Of a stretch of DNA of 64,000 nucleotides, positions 32,797-44,510 are shown piece by piece. A program made the position numbers and the translations under genes. Source of the DNA: Ligula intestinalis (Eukaryota > Platyhelminthes > Cestoda > Diphyllobothriidea > Diphyllobothriidae); contig JAYGXS010000002.1 in NCBI GenBank assembly GCA_036362985.1, forward strand, positions 5,299,953 through 5,363,952. Reading direction: 5' to 3'. Each line of letters begins with the position of its first letter. Positions within the stretch are counted from its first letter, which is position 1. The notes below the pieces were generated by a model, which saw nothing but the letters and a program-made list of their open reading frames with translations, ran no database searches and had not been told where the DNA came from.

Positions 32797-35480
32797 ATGT
32801 ACACCAATGCACAAAGCCTGCTGTCTAAATTAGATGAGCTTAAAATAAATATGTGCCAAGTGGAACCAGATTTGGTCTGTATAAAAAAAACATGGTTATC
32901 CACAAATGTAGACGATCGGGAAGTTGCTCTCCCCGGTTTTCAGCTGTTCCAAAAAGATCGAGCCGGGCGTCAGGGTGGGGGTGTGCTCACCTTCGTTAGA
33001 CATGGTCTGCACGTGCCAAACAAAACTGACTAGCTCGCGTCCGATATCGAGGCTCTTTAGCTCACCGTCAGAACGCCGGGGTCTCAAACCCTTACCATCT
33101 TGGCGGTTTATCGACCACCGTTGAATGAACCACAGTCAGAGACTAGCCTGATAGAGGAAGTTAAAGCATTTGCGTGCAGTCCAATGTCATGATTATGGGC
33201 GACTTTAATGCGCCGCATATCGACTGGGACCTCGGTTCTGCGACCAAGTCAGAATTAAGTTTTGATCACCGACATGGTACAAAAAGCCTTTCTAGCACAA
33301 CACGTCCTATTTCCGACCAGGCAGCGTGAGGGGCAACCAGCTTACTGCCTGGATCTTGTACTATCAAAAGCGCCTGACAGTGTAGACGTCGTAAATTGTT
33401 TACCTCCTGTAGGTAAAAGTGACCATGTAGTGCTACAGTGGGAGTATTCACTCTTCTCTGTACCTGATCGCAGCGCCACCGTAAGACACAACATACGCGG
33501 CGGCGATTGGCCGGTGTTTATGACTGTATTACATGAAATAGTCGCCAGTTTATGCCCCATAACGCAAACGAAAGCCACAAATAGGCCCCAGTGTCTAATA
33601 AACACGCTGTAGAAGGAAGTAAATCGTAAGGAAATATAATTCAAACATATCGGAGAGAGAAGACCACCGAGTCACACAAAAAGTACAAAGCGCAGAGAAA
33701 TAAGGTTAAGGGCCTTGTGCTAAAAACCCACCAAAGCTTCGAGAGTGACCAAATAAACCCTGCAGTAGGAAATCCGAAGGTCTTCTACAACTACACTAGA
33801 CGATCTGTCCGAAAAAGAGACCCCGTCCTGTTGTTGAAAACGAATGATGGCACCGAAATTTGCGAGAAAAAAGCAAAGGCTGAGCATATATCCGGGTTCT
33901 TTCAGTCAGTTTTTACGAGGGAGGTCGAGCTTACCGTTACCAATTTTAGAACAGAGGAGATTTTGACCATTGACTCAGTTGTGCTTGCAGAAGTTACTGT
34001 CTTGCGAGAACTTCTTAGGCTTTAAGGCACGAAGTCGCCTGCTCCAGACGGCATACCTGCAAAGCTGTTGAATGAACTAGCCGTGGAGTTGGCAGAACCC
34101 CTACAGTTACTCGTCCGGACCTCCCTATGCATAGACCAACTTCCATCTGACTTGAAGACAGCGTTGATCTCACCCATACACAAAAGTGGGATTCGGGCGT
34201 CCGCAAACAACTACAGACCAATAAGCCTTACTTCAATATGTTGCAAGATCATGAAGCGAATAATCAAAATAGAGTTGATGCAATTCTTAGAGTGTCACCG
34301 ATATCTTTCTGACAAACAGTACGGATTCCGTAGAGGACGGTCCTGCTTGAAAAATCTGCTCCACCATCTAGAAAAATAGAACAGAGCACTCGATCAAGGA
34401 AACACGGTGCACGCAGTTTTCATAGATTTCAAAAAGGCGTTTGACGCTGTGCCTTGTCAACGTCTCCTATAAAAGCTTAGACGTAAAGGGGCAACAGGCA
34501 ACCTTTTCCGATAGATCGAATACTTTCTGACTGGCCAAACTTAAACCATGTGTATTGGGGATCAGCAATCGGCGGAAGTGGTGGTTGATAGTAGGGTCCA
34601 CTAGGGTTCCGTTCTGGCCCCTTTTCTCTTCCTTATACATACCGATGACTGCATAAGACTGCTAAAACCGCAATGTTCGCCGCCGATTTAAAACGCTGGA
34701 AAGTCATTCATAGCGAAGACGACGAAGCAAATCTGCAGGCAGATTTGCACCGACTAGAGCAATGGTCAAACGAGTGGGTCCTGCCATTTAACGCCGCTAA
34801 ATGCAACATTATGCGCTTCGGTAGAACTTAAACATCGTATCGGGGGGTTTACAACCCAAATAACACACCGCTGCCAAAAGAAGAGACACAAAAGGATTTG
34901 GGGTGTGGTTCACTCCCTCACTTAAGCCATCACTCCACTGCCTAAAGGTGGCAAAATCCGCATGTCGAGCTCCTATCTAATCAAGCGCGCCTTTGCTAAA
35001 TTCGATGAAGTTGTCTTTGGCAAGGTCTTCGGCACGTTTGTGCGACCCCAACTGGAATTTGTCATCCAAGCCTGGAGACCTTGGACAGTCGAACACAAAA
35101 AAACCTTGAATGGGTACAACGACGGGCAACTAGGTTAGTGCGAGGCCAAGCGTACCTTCCTTACGAGACACGACTGACAAATCTTTAATTATTTCCTCTG
35201 GATTACAGACAGCTGCGCGGTGACCTGATACAGGCATTTTACATGCTGGGGGTCAAGATTGCTGCTTAACATCTAACGGTTTCGTTAGGCTGTCTACTAC
35301 TACTAGATTGTGCGGACACCCTCTGAAACTACGTGTGACTGGGGCAAGATTGAACACACGAAAATTCTTCTTCTCTAAGAGGGTAATCCAGGCATGGAAT
35401 GCTCTACCCGCATACATTTTCGTGTCCCCATCTGTGGACACGTTTAAGATGCAGTTGGATCAGCATTGAAAAAGACATTC
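32797..35480 (+). pseudogene. CR1-like LINE ORF2: APE endonuclease and reverse transcriptase (broken)
   Basis: Near full-length ORF2 on the plus strand, many stops. Endonuclease: YTNAQSLLSKLDELKI, a KKTW block where the catalytic ETW is expected, GGGVLTFVRHGL, MIMGDFNAPHIDWD (33188-33230), LDLVLSK, GKSDHVVLQW. RT: KVFYNYTRRSVRKRDPVLLL, SPAPDGIPAKLLNELA (34038-), ALISPIHKSG, NNYRPISLTSICCKIMKRII, QYGFRRGRSCLKNLLHHLEK, AVFIDFKKAFDAVP, then the palm motif as FAAD at 34676-34687. About 20 residues before it are mostly deleted. EQWSNEWVLPFNAAKCNIMR follows. The C-terminus (SYLIKRAFAKFDEVVFGKVF, WNALP) matches the truncated copy at 5370. The endonuclease Glu and first RT Asp are both lost, so the copy is dead. 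Confidence 0.85.
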
Positions 35481-35739
35481 TCTGTAATGATATGAGACTT
35501 ATCTTATCGCCCGTCATTTAGTAAGATTTAAACTTGACTGTTTGGCAATAATTCCCTTTCTAAAAAACATACTGCTCGCTTCTTTTTTGGAATATGTTTG
35601 TTTAGAATTACGATTGACCACAAATCTCGTATGCGAAGCGCATTTCCGATACTCGGTGATGTTCTCGTAACCACCGCAATCGTCTCGTGTGACCATTAGG
35701 ATAATAAACAACCGCGATGGCCTCCTCCTGACATGATCC

Positions 35740-36005
35740 AAACAATGTCAGCAACAGAACTGCCAATTAACATATTCCCTTCGCCTCCCCCCCCCACGGG
35801 CGACGGTTTTTCTCCTATAATCCCACAAATGGCATTCAAAACTAGACTTAGGAAAGATGCCAAAGGAGTTTTTTTTGCTGTCTGTCCTCCTACCGCAGTT
35901 CCATTGCTGGCAACGCCATATGTTCTGCATCATGGCTATGTACAAAGAGGGAGCTCAAAGGTATTGACCTATATTTTCGTTATAAATCTGAACTGAACTG
36001 AAGTT
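35740..36005 (+). repeat. LINE-like 3' end with (CTGAA)n tail
   Basis: Partner of 6340-6655. Shared blocks include CGACGGTTTTTCTCCTA, CACAAATGGCATTC, AGGAGTTTTTT and TACAAAGAGGGAGCTCAAAG, ending in three CTGAA units. The open frame over it has no domain. Confidence 0.5.
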
Positions 36006-36739
36006 AGAAGTTTCAAAGAGATTTTATTGAAACCAGATGTATGCTTGCTACCTTAACGTTTGAATTGTCCAGTAAGAAATTTAAAATACCTGTACCAAAC
36101 TCGTGTTTTTTTAACGGCACTTTTCCACCAAACATGTTTTAGGTGGTAAAAGTGACAGCTGTGAGAACAGGTTTATTAAACTGTAGATTGCAGTAGGCGT
36201 CACCAAATCAGTGAGTAAACGGATGGTCAGGTCAGTCGAGCACTTACGTAAATAATTTTCCTATTCAAAAAACAAAATTTACCACTCCTTTTCCCTAAAA
36301 TATATGGATAGGACTCTCTTTTGATGCAGAAAACAGTGCTTTGAGGCCTTTCCTGTGCAAAACAGGTTCAAACGTGGCGCTTTTTGCAAGCAACACACTG
36401 ACGAGTGAAATATCCAGCTCATGCAGCCAGGGAGATCATCTGGTAGATCTGTTCTAAGTTTGAGGAGCCTTGCCTTTTTGACTCTCATAATTTGTAGGAT
36501 GTCGTTTCGTTTTTGTTTTATCAAGTTTCTAGGTGACACTTTGATATTGATCTTTTGAGAACAATTCAGTTCCATACGCGCTCATTTCCCGTTATCAAGG
36601 CTATGCAGAGAAACGAAACAGCTAGTAAGCCTTTGCGAACCTTTTTGATAACGATGAGTCCTACGTAACTTCGGTTCCATTCTGTTCATAAAATATATGA
36701 TATGATATATAATGGCACTGTGACGTGACGACCATAAAT

Positions 36740-36966
36740 CGTCAAATTATAGTTTTAAAGAAGAAGATGACTCGATCGCTGGGAAAATACTTTTATTTGC
36801 TTGATGTTTCGAGATCCTTTGCGGATTTGGCATCAGAGACATAGCCATAGAGCCCATTTCTGTTACTGGTCTACGACTATGTCTCTGATGACGAATCCAC
36901 GAGGATCTTTTAACGTCAGGCGAATAAAAGTATTGTCCCAGCAATCGAGTTATCTTCTTCTCAATT
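36740..36966. repeat. Inverted pair of hammerhead-like units
   Basis: Arms 36740-36845 and 36876-36966. Minus-arm motif at 36838-36791: CTGATGC, ATCC/GGAT hairpin, TCGAAACATCAAGCAAATAA. Plus-arm motif at 36882-36928: CTGATGA, AATCC/GGATC hairpin, TTTAACGTCAGGCGAATAAA (GAAA box mutated to TTAA). Both continue as AAAGTATT.TCCCAGC.ATCGAGT.ATCTTCTTCT, matching the single copy at 61735-61821. Both read outward from a 30-base centre. Confidence 0.65.
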
Positions 36967-36999
36967 ACATCCTGGGAATCGCATGTTCGCTTGTATTGA

Positions 37000-38120
37000 C
37001 AACTAGTTTAACTTGATCCTGCTGATATGTGTTTAGGTTCCTGAGCCAAAGTTGCAGAAGAGAAAACTAAAAACAAATCATCTGAATGGCTGTTGGGGAC
37101 CGGCCTGCACTCAAAATCTCAAAGATTCCTTAATAAAATGAGTTGACATGACCCTATAGGTCTTTGCACAGCCTTACTTTTGAGAAATACCTAACCCACC
37201 TTAATTTAACTGTACGTTTGCTTTAAATGAACAAATAAACACGCACCTGCCAATTTCGACTTTGAACGAGGTGACCTTTGAGATAACGGTGTCTTGCTGT
37301 CAGATTTTTCCTGATTGACGTCGTGCATCGCGAGCATTCCTTGCACTTCCTTTATCGTACACACTCGTCCCAAAATCGCGGTATTGCTGGACGTCTTGAA
37401 GACGTTTTTTTGCAAGACTATCTACGCCTGTTGTCCGAAAACGACATTCGTGAGCCTCTATCATCTTCTTTTTCATTTTTGTTTTCCAATTTTTTTGTTT
37501 TTCTTCTTTACTGTTATCAATGGCTTAGTCAGAACTTTTCCCAGTTAAGAATTACAGTTCTTTCGTACCTAATGCTTGACTTTTAGTGTTTACCCGTACG
37601 TTTCACAGCAAACCGCAACCATAGTCCTAAACGTAATCTGAGCACAAAATCGCGCTTATTTCTTAACAAAATCCCCCTAAAATTCGGCGCAAAGTAACAT
37701 GTATTGTGGACATTTCCTTTTCCATTTTTCTATTTGGGTGGCAATACAAGTTATTTTTACTAATTCTAGTTCTAACTATTTTAAAAATATCATAATGGAG
37801 GGTAGGAGAGTGATCTTAAACGCTTATTGACGGTAATTCATGAATCGAAATGCCTTGTTTATCAATTAAGCACATTTGTGGGCTTCCTAGACTCACTGTT
37901 ATCATTAAAAGAAAAAAATCGATCAACCCAATGTCGCATACTGCGGAAAGTTCAATTTTTGTTCAAACTCTCGTTCATTTGATTGTCTAGTCTGTTTGCA
38001 CTAGTAACTGTCATAACAAATAAGTTGAAGTTCGATAGCAGAAAACACAACAGAAAATAGCGGAATCCGAAAGTTTTGTTAGCCTTGTCCAGCAAAAATA
38101 TGAGCACCTTCAGTACGTAG
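37000..38120. other. Intron sequence 3' of exon 3, nothing recognised
   Basis: Pyrimidine-rich and AT-rich tracts (37440-37520). The minus-strand open frame that begins in exon 3 continues to 37952, but past the donor at 38125 it is intronic read-through. Confidence 0.4.
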
Positions 38121-38125
38121 CTCAC

Positions 38126-38345
38126 CCGAGAGGCCAGAAATTTTTTGTGCAGTATAATCCATTTGAAGATGTAGAGGTAGCAGGGTGAGGTGCAAATAAG
38201 CACAACGCAGTCGATAAGAGGGAGTTCTCCAAGACTACGAATCAGGGCGTAGACGTATGCCAGCCAGAGGCAGGAAAGGAGGAATGTTCGGCTGAGAGCC
38301 AATCGCCAGTCGCGTCTGTCTTGAGACAGAACGAAAAGGAAGTCA
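38126..38345 (-). CDS. SLC35F3/F4-like transporter, exon 3
   Basis: A 220-base minus-strand exon with a long pyrimidine tract and TCGCCTGTAG before 38345 and donor CTCGG|GTGAGC after 38126. It enters with one base completing a codon and ends on a full codon. It encodes DFLFVLSQDRRDWRLALSRT, FLLSCLWLAYVYALIRSLGE, LPLIDCVVLICTSPCYLYIF and KWIILHKKFLASR. The layout is the SLC35F core: a loop, a helix with LW...Y.Y..A.R, a short loop with an Asp, a helix with paired Cys-like residues, then WI.L...F...R, continued by IVA in the next exon. A partial duplicate of its start lies 693 bases away at 39038. Confidence 0.75.
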
Positions 38346-39700
38346 CTACAGGCGAGAAGGAGAAGAAGAAGAAGAATGAAAAAAATTTTTGCGTTCTTTG
38401 ATCTTCTACGTTGTTAAGCATATTAAGAAAAAGGTAGGCTAAATTACTTTACCATTTCCAATAGAGCCAAAGATATAGTGATCAGGTGATTTGCACTTAT
38501 TTTAGCGGGTTTTCGGTGAAAATATTCACAGTCAAGTTGGCCTACAGTGTAGACAATTAAAAGACTAATGTTAAGCGGAAAAGGGCAACATGTGTCGATA
38601 AGGATTCCTTATAAACAACATCGCAATGATAAAAAACAGGTCTGCGTAATACGAGAACGGTAGTAATAATGGGTTTTATGGGTTAGGCATATCGGGGGAA
38701 AGGATATTAATACAAAATCTAAAAAAATTAAAACGAAAGTGAACTAGTTTAACTGAACCTAAATTAAGCTGTGCTAAAAATAAAGCTAAATAATAGAGGG
38801 ATAACCAAAATAAACTAAACAATACAGTAAAAAATAGAAATTAGTGAATTATGTAAAGTATACTACGTGCTGTCTATCAGCACTCCTGACCAATTTGTTC
38901 GATATCTATGAAAATGTTTTATTTTTCACACAGAGCACTTAGTAGTTTTGTTGAATAATATGTCGAATTTTTATCCCTCAACCTTTTCACTCCAACCGCC
39001 AGTCACGGCTCTTTTGAGACAAAAAGAACAGAAAGCCACTACAGAGCAAGGAGAAGAAGAAAAAGACGAAAAAACTGAGTTCTTTGATGGCTTCAGGTGA
39101 TTAAACCTTGTTAGGCCAATTTTGAGGAAAGCAGGCTGAATTTTTTTCAACCAAGACCAATAAGGCAAAAGGTCTAGCGAGCAAGTACTTTTGCACTAGT
39201 TTAAGCGCGCTCTCGGTAACATAATTCATAAAGACTCAACTCCGTCCTCAGTGTGGACAAATTAAAGACTACTGTCAAGTTATTATGGGAAAAAACATGT
39301 TGGTATGGATTCCTTATCAATAACACCACGCGGAAAAAAGCCCCAGTCGGTGGTAGGGGTTCTATAGGTGATGCATATCAAAGGAAGGATATAAAAAAAA
39401 AGACTTAAAAAGAAAACTAATCGAACCAACTATAAAGTAACTTAAATAAAACTAAAGTGAATAAAACTAAAGCTAATAAACCAAAATAATAATTTCAGTA
39501 AATAATGATGAACCACACTCTAACTGATGATATATGTATAGTAAACTGCGAACTATTTGTGAGGAATCCCGACCGATTTGTCTGATGGCTACGAACGATA
39601 TCGTTTTCACGCAGAACACTTAATAGTATTGTTAACAAATGTCAAATGTTTACGCATTAAGCCTTTTTCCGGCATTATTTTTCTAAATTTACCCATAGTA
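38321..39700. repeat. Diverged tandem duplication, unit about 0.7 kb
   Basis: The sequence from 38321 to about 39010 is repeated from 39014 to about 39700 with many substitutions. Offsets are 693 at TTGAGACA, 705 at GGATTCCTTAT, and similar at the CAGAGCACTTAGTAGT / CAGAACACTTAATAGT block (38931 versus 39612). The duplication includes the acceptor and first bases of SLC35F exon 3. Confidence 0.65.
38985..39038 (-). pseudogene. Relic copy of the start of SLC35F exon 3
   Basis: Minus strand: a pyrimidine tract ending TGCTCTGTAG, then a frame reading GFLFFLSQKSRDWRLE before a TGA. The true exon 3 reads DFLFVLSQDRRDWRLA at the same place. Identity fades after the TGA and there is no matching donor, so this is a broken duplicate produced by the 0.7 kb tandem duplication rather than a usable alternative exon. 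Confidence 0.6.
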
Positions 39701-42700
39701 AACATCAGTGGGATTGTTTCATTTGCAATAATTATGGCGACACAAGTCAGTGTATTTATTAATTTTATAAAAAAGATGAAAAATTAAATCATTTAATAGC
39801 ATTATTTACGAACTAACAGTAGACAAGAATGCAGAACCTACGTCAAAGAAGTTTTCTCACTTCCATCCTCTTCAGATGATGAAAAGGTCGGCCAAAGCAG
39901 TATCACGGGTAGCATCAGACTCATTCCCGATGTGAGCATGTATGTAAGAAACGTTGGTGATTGGGAAACCTTAAACAAACGATAGTTAATAGTCCTATTA
40001 ATTCGCCAGTATTTTGAAAGAAAAAAGACATTAATTTTGGTGCAATGAAAGGTTGCTTGTTATCGAGGAAATTTTCTATGAGGTCGAGCATGACAGAATC
40101 AAGCAGTTTATTTACATGTGTTGTGCTGTAGGAGAACCCCAGTATAAGTTATACCAGTTTAAAAAATATTTCCTACAAAACCAAAAAAAATTTGAAATTT
40201 ATAAAAAAACCTGGTGAGGTCAAAGTTAAAGAATCGCATTTTTTTCAATAGTGACGAACGATTTAAGTGTTAAAATTAGTGTTTATTGCCAATGTCTGAA
40301 GATTTTTGCTACAAAATGCAGCAAACGGGTTTTTAGCACATATTTGTATTAAGCACATGAAAAATTACTGGCGGTAAAGACAACTTCAAATATAAATTGG
40401 TTGAAAGCGAAGGTAAATTTTAATATTATAAAAGCAAAGGCACGTGGAAGTGTACTATTCTTGCAGTATAATCTACGACTTTGCGTAAGTTTAAAAATTA
40501 ACGGATAAACGATCAACAATCTTCGTAACATTTTGGTTTGTTTTCGGCCACTCTATCTCGGATTGGCTAGTTAGGGGGATATCGAAAGTAATCAACTTTG
40601 GTGAACAGTATTTCATAAATGCATTTTTAGTTTGTGAATTAATTCATTTACATCGAAATTCGTATGATTCATTTTTGGGTAAATTTATAGTTTGGTCAAA
40701 CATTTCATTTTGAATTTCGATATTCATTGGAAAAATGTAACATGCACAGGCTCTTGTTACCTGAATATCTGATTTAAGTGGTTTTTTAAGAAGCTTTCTA
40801 TTATAGAAAGTTTTTTTAATCAATTGTAAACATATTAACAGGAAAATTCTGTTATGCGCGTTCTTTTGCTCGCAGTGTGTTTTGTAATCTGAAAAGTTTA
40901 AAATTATAGTGATCGCAGTTGTCCACGTAATTTTCCTTAATTTGTTTAATTTTGATCACTACTCAAATACCAGTGTGAGTGAAAACATAAAAATAAAAAT
41001 GAACGGCATCAGGCCTATTAAGTACTTTAAATAATTATAGGAATTACTAAGTTTTCGTAAAGGCATACAAAATTTTCTCGATAATGCCATGGTTTTTGAG
41101 ACGTTAAAAAGAAGTCTCAATTAGAACAATAAATTGAGATAGTTTTAAGTTGAAAACTTGAAGCAACCACTTTCTAAATAATAAAATAATTTTTCGTCAA
41201 TCAAAATATTCTGTATAGTCTGTTAATACTGTTAACGTATTTATTGAATGTTATCGAAAAAAGTGTGTCATCAAATTGCTTGTTTTTTTACTTCACTGAT
41301 TAATTCATAATTTGCGCATCTGTTTGACGTTTACACCCAAAATATTTTAAATATGTTATAAATATGGAGTTTTTACCGATCGAAAGTTTTTTGGATTTTT
41401 GTTCTTAGAATGATGACCATGTTGCTTATTTGTAAAAATGCATCGAAACAACAAACCAAATTATCAAGAGTAAATTATGTCAGCAGTTTAACTCTGCAAC
41501 TAGTATTCCTTAGATTAATAAAAAAAATTTTCCATACAAGGTAACCTCTTAGAAATTGCTTTGATTAGATATTTTGCTGACAAACTTCTGTGTATATTAA
41601 AATTTTGCAACATAAAATTACAATAAAATTTGAAAATTTTGAGAATTTCTTAGACTTTTCTGAAGATTAACGATTCAATTTGACTGGAAATAAAAGAACT
41701 TTCTTTTCTCTTTATAATGGTTTACCTTATGCATGAGTAGATTAATTCCACTTTCAGATATATACTGGCAAATTAAAAATAACTGGCCCTATAAATTGCC
41801 ATTTCTTGAAGCACTTATTATTTTTTGTCTTTTCCGTTTATAAATAGAGTAAGAAGGATTGGAAAATATAGAAAAACTCTTTTTTCTTCACGACTTAAAT
41901 TTAATAAAGCATTATTTGTGTTAAATCTGCGAAAAAATCTTAAACATTTGGTTTTTACTGAAGGAACTTGGAGATTTTTTGCTGCATTCATACGAAAACT
42001 CTTCTGTTCATGCATTTTTTACAAAGAAACTTAACCAGATAGCTGAACATAATTTCTTAAACAAATATGTTCAATGCTACTGCAAACAAATTTGTTTTAT
42101 TTGGCTTGGCTTCACTTAAATCTGAACAATTTTATGTAAACTTTTCCACTTCTGGAAGGGCTACCTTCTGTACCTTTTTACTTATTTTGGAGTTCCTTCT
42201 TTGTATTATCAACTTGAACGTGCGGTTTGGTTCGCTCTTTCATTATAGCATAAACATTTCCTTTTGTATGACCCTTCTTGTAATTTCTCCAAAACTAATG
42301 GTTATTTCTCTTAATAAACCTGACTAAAATGACGATTTTACTAAGTAAATGTCTTTTGCTGAATTCAATTAACTGAATGAATCACAATAGTGTTTTCAAA
42401 TATATGCCAAAGTGTCCAGGCAAATTTCATAATTAGCGTTGCATGGTCTTCAGCGGCTTCTGTATATTGAAAATAACTAATATACAAAAATTCCTTTTTG
42501 GTTAATTATTTTAATGCATAAGTTACTTTAAAGGTTTAACTACGAACCTCAAATGGAATCTGGCTCCATAGCAGGAGGCTTAAAAATACTGCAAACGGTC
42601 GAAAATATGCTGCAATTTGAAGAAAAATCTCAAAATCATTGTAATCTTATACATAAAATATGCATAAAGAAAGCGGACTATACAAAGAGTCTTTTCACAT

Positions 42701-42950
42701 AAGGTAACGGGTGTGGTAATACAATCAAATGACATTTTACTGTAAATATAACGATAAAATTGCCAGGTATTTTTACGTCCGTGGATGTTGAGTTTCATTA
42801 TAAAAATTAGAAAGTAAAAATTAATCAAATAAAATAAATTAATAAATTAATAATAAGTAAATGAATAAATAAGCTAATAAAAAATAATAGAACGATAAAT
42901 CATTCCTAAAAATAAGTAGTACTTTCTAAATGTCTTTTAATGAACAAATT
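39701..42950. other. AT-rich intron, nothing recognised
   Basis: More than 3 kb of very AT-rich sequence. The open frames (for example 42067-42327) have Phe/Leu/Lys-biased composition expected by chance. No exon borders, TE domains or structured repeats found. Confidence 0.5.
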
Positions 42951-43039
42951 CATTATACTATTTCAAAGTTTCTGCACATGTGCTAATGCCGGTTTGCAGG
43001 TGATTAAAAATCTTTTGCAAAATTCTGCATGACTTTCTG

Positions 43040-43745
43040 GCCCTACCGTACTTTTCCTCCAGCTGTCACGTGTTACGCTCACGTGGCAAAACGGTGCGAC
43101 CCAGTTGCCAGTCGACAGACGCTGGTTGTCACCATGTCCTGAGACAACCATGATTTAGATGGCGCGGAATCCATTCAGTCGTAGCCACTCCCCTCTTACT
43201 GCACGCCTTAATCAGCGTCTGAGAATAAAAAAAAATCCCACCCACCTTTTTTGTTGCGTGCTTGTAGTTATGGACTTCTTAACCCAGCACAAGAATCCAG
43301 GCTAGTTAATGTTCCGTTCGGGTAGTAGGGCATTCATATTCACTTCGCCATCAGCCTATTAAGTGCATGCTATCGAAATCAGAGCGAAATTTGTTACCCT
43401 TGTTACCACAATACACTTTCAGACTTCCAATATGAGGGGCTTTTGCTATGAAGCAGCATATGGGTTTTTGGAAAACGTTTTATGAATAGAAAGAAAATTT
43501 GCAGAAAAGCTCATGAACCCATTCAATCTCGCGGGAATTTCGATAATGATGCGCTCAGCACTAATACGGGCGGGGACTGCTATAGGCCCGGGTGCCTGAC
43601 AACAACACAATCAATAGACACTTTGGCATATACTACAACCCCCATACCCCTGCTATCACGTCCTCCATTCATGCGAAAAAGAGACGCGGCCAGTTTTCCC
43701 CCAAAAACACAAGCCATCACTATGCCGTGAGACACGCATACCCTG
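43040..43745. repeat. Dispersed repeat, related to 46190-47370
   Basis: Shared ordered blocks: GCTG.CACCATGTC.TGAGACAACCAT, ATTTAGATGG.G, CCCACCTTTT.GTTGC, a TCAGACTTCCAATA.GAGGGCT block, TTTTTGG/TTTTCGCAAGGTTTTATGAATAGAA, and near the end AGACGCGGCC with CCATCACTATGCCGTGAG. The second copy carries about 480 extra bases before the last block. No protein recognised. Confidence 0.6.
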
Positions 43746-43762
43746 AGACATACCGTGAGACA

Positions 43763-43845
43763 CATATACCATATACGCATATACCATATACACATATATA
43801 TATATATATATATACATATATATACATATATATATTAATATAGGT
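43763..43845. repeat. AT-rich (ATATAC)n microsatellite, left
   Basis: CATATACCATATACGCATATAC units grading into pure (AT)n. A matching tract lies at 44396-44485 on the other side of the 165-base inverted repeat. Confidence 0.85.
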
Positions 43846-43867
43846 GAAGATACGAGGTCCAGATAAA

Positions 43868-44400
43868 TTATCCCGATCATCATCCCCCAAAGAAGGCGAA
43901 GAAGAAAACAAGGCGCTGTCGTGGACCACACTGTAATTGTGCTGACGTTTCGGAAATACACTATTTTCCATCATCAGAGTGGTGGGTTGTGTGTTCCTGC
44001 TTGCCGAGATTTGGAATGCCGCGCAGACCATCAGGGCTGATCCGCGCATCCGGCTCAGAGGGGAGGTCGGGCGGTGGTCACACTACCGGGCCGGTTAACG
44101 TAGACGCGTTAACGACAAAAGGACAGGCAACAGATGACACACACGGGCGCCAGCCACCCACAATGGAGGTGCCGCAGCCAATCCACGGACAGCACGAAGT
44201 TCAGCGCTCGTGCGTCAGCCATCGCTACAACACCAGATGGTCTGCGCGGCATTCCAAATCTCGGCAAGCAGGAACACACAACCCACCACTCTGATGATGG
44301 AAAATAGTGTATTTCCGAAACGTCAGCACAATTACAGTGTGGTCCACGACAGCGCCTTGTTTTCTTCTTCGCCTTCTTTGGGGGATTATGATCGGGATAA
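43868..44400. mobile_element. Near-perfect 165-base inverted repeat with hammerhead-like cores
   Basis: Arms 43868-44032 and 44236-44400 are exact reverse complements except for one base. Each contains, reading outward, CTGATGA, a hairpin GGAAAATA/TATTTCC, GAAA, CGTCAGCACAATTA (minus arm 43979-43933, plus arm 44289-44335). This is the best formed hammerhead-like core in the window. The 203-base spacer contains CGCGTTAACG-like sequence; on the minus strand it reads RALNFVLSVDWLRHLHCGWL, of PLE-tail appearance but not certain. AT microsatellites border both outer ends. The near identity implies very recent origin or gene conversion between arms. Confidence 0.8.
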
Positions 44401-44510
44401 TATATATATATATATACACATATACACATATATACATATACCATATACGCATATACCATATGCACATATACCATATACGCATACCGTGAGACACGCATAC
44501 CCTCCCCCTT
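44396..44510. repeat. AT-rich (ATATAC)n microsatellite, right
   Basis: (AT)n passing into CATATACCATATACGCATACC units and ending in CGTGAGACACGCATACC, the same boundary word as on the left side (43730-43760) in the same orientation. Confidence 0.85.
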
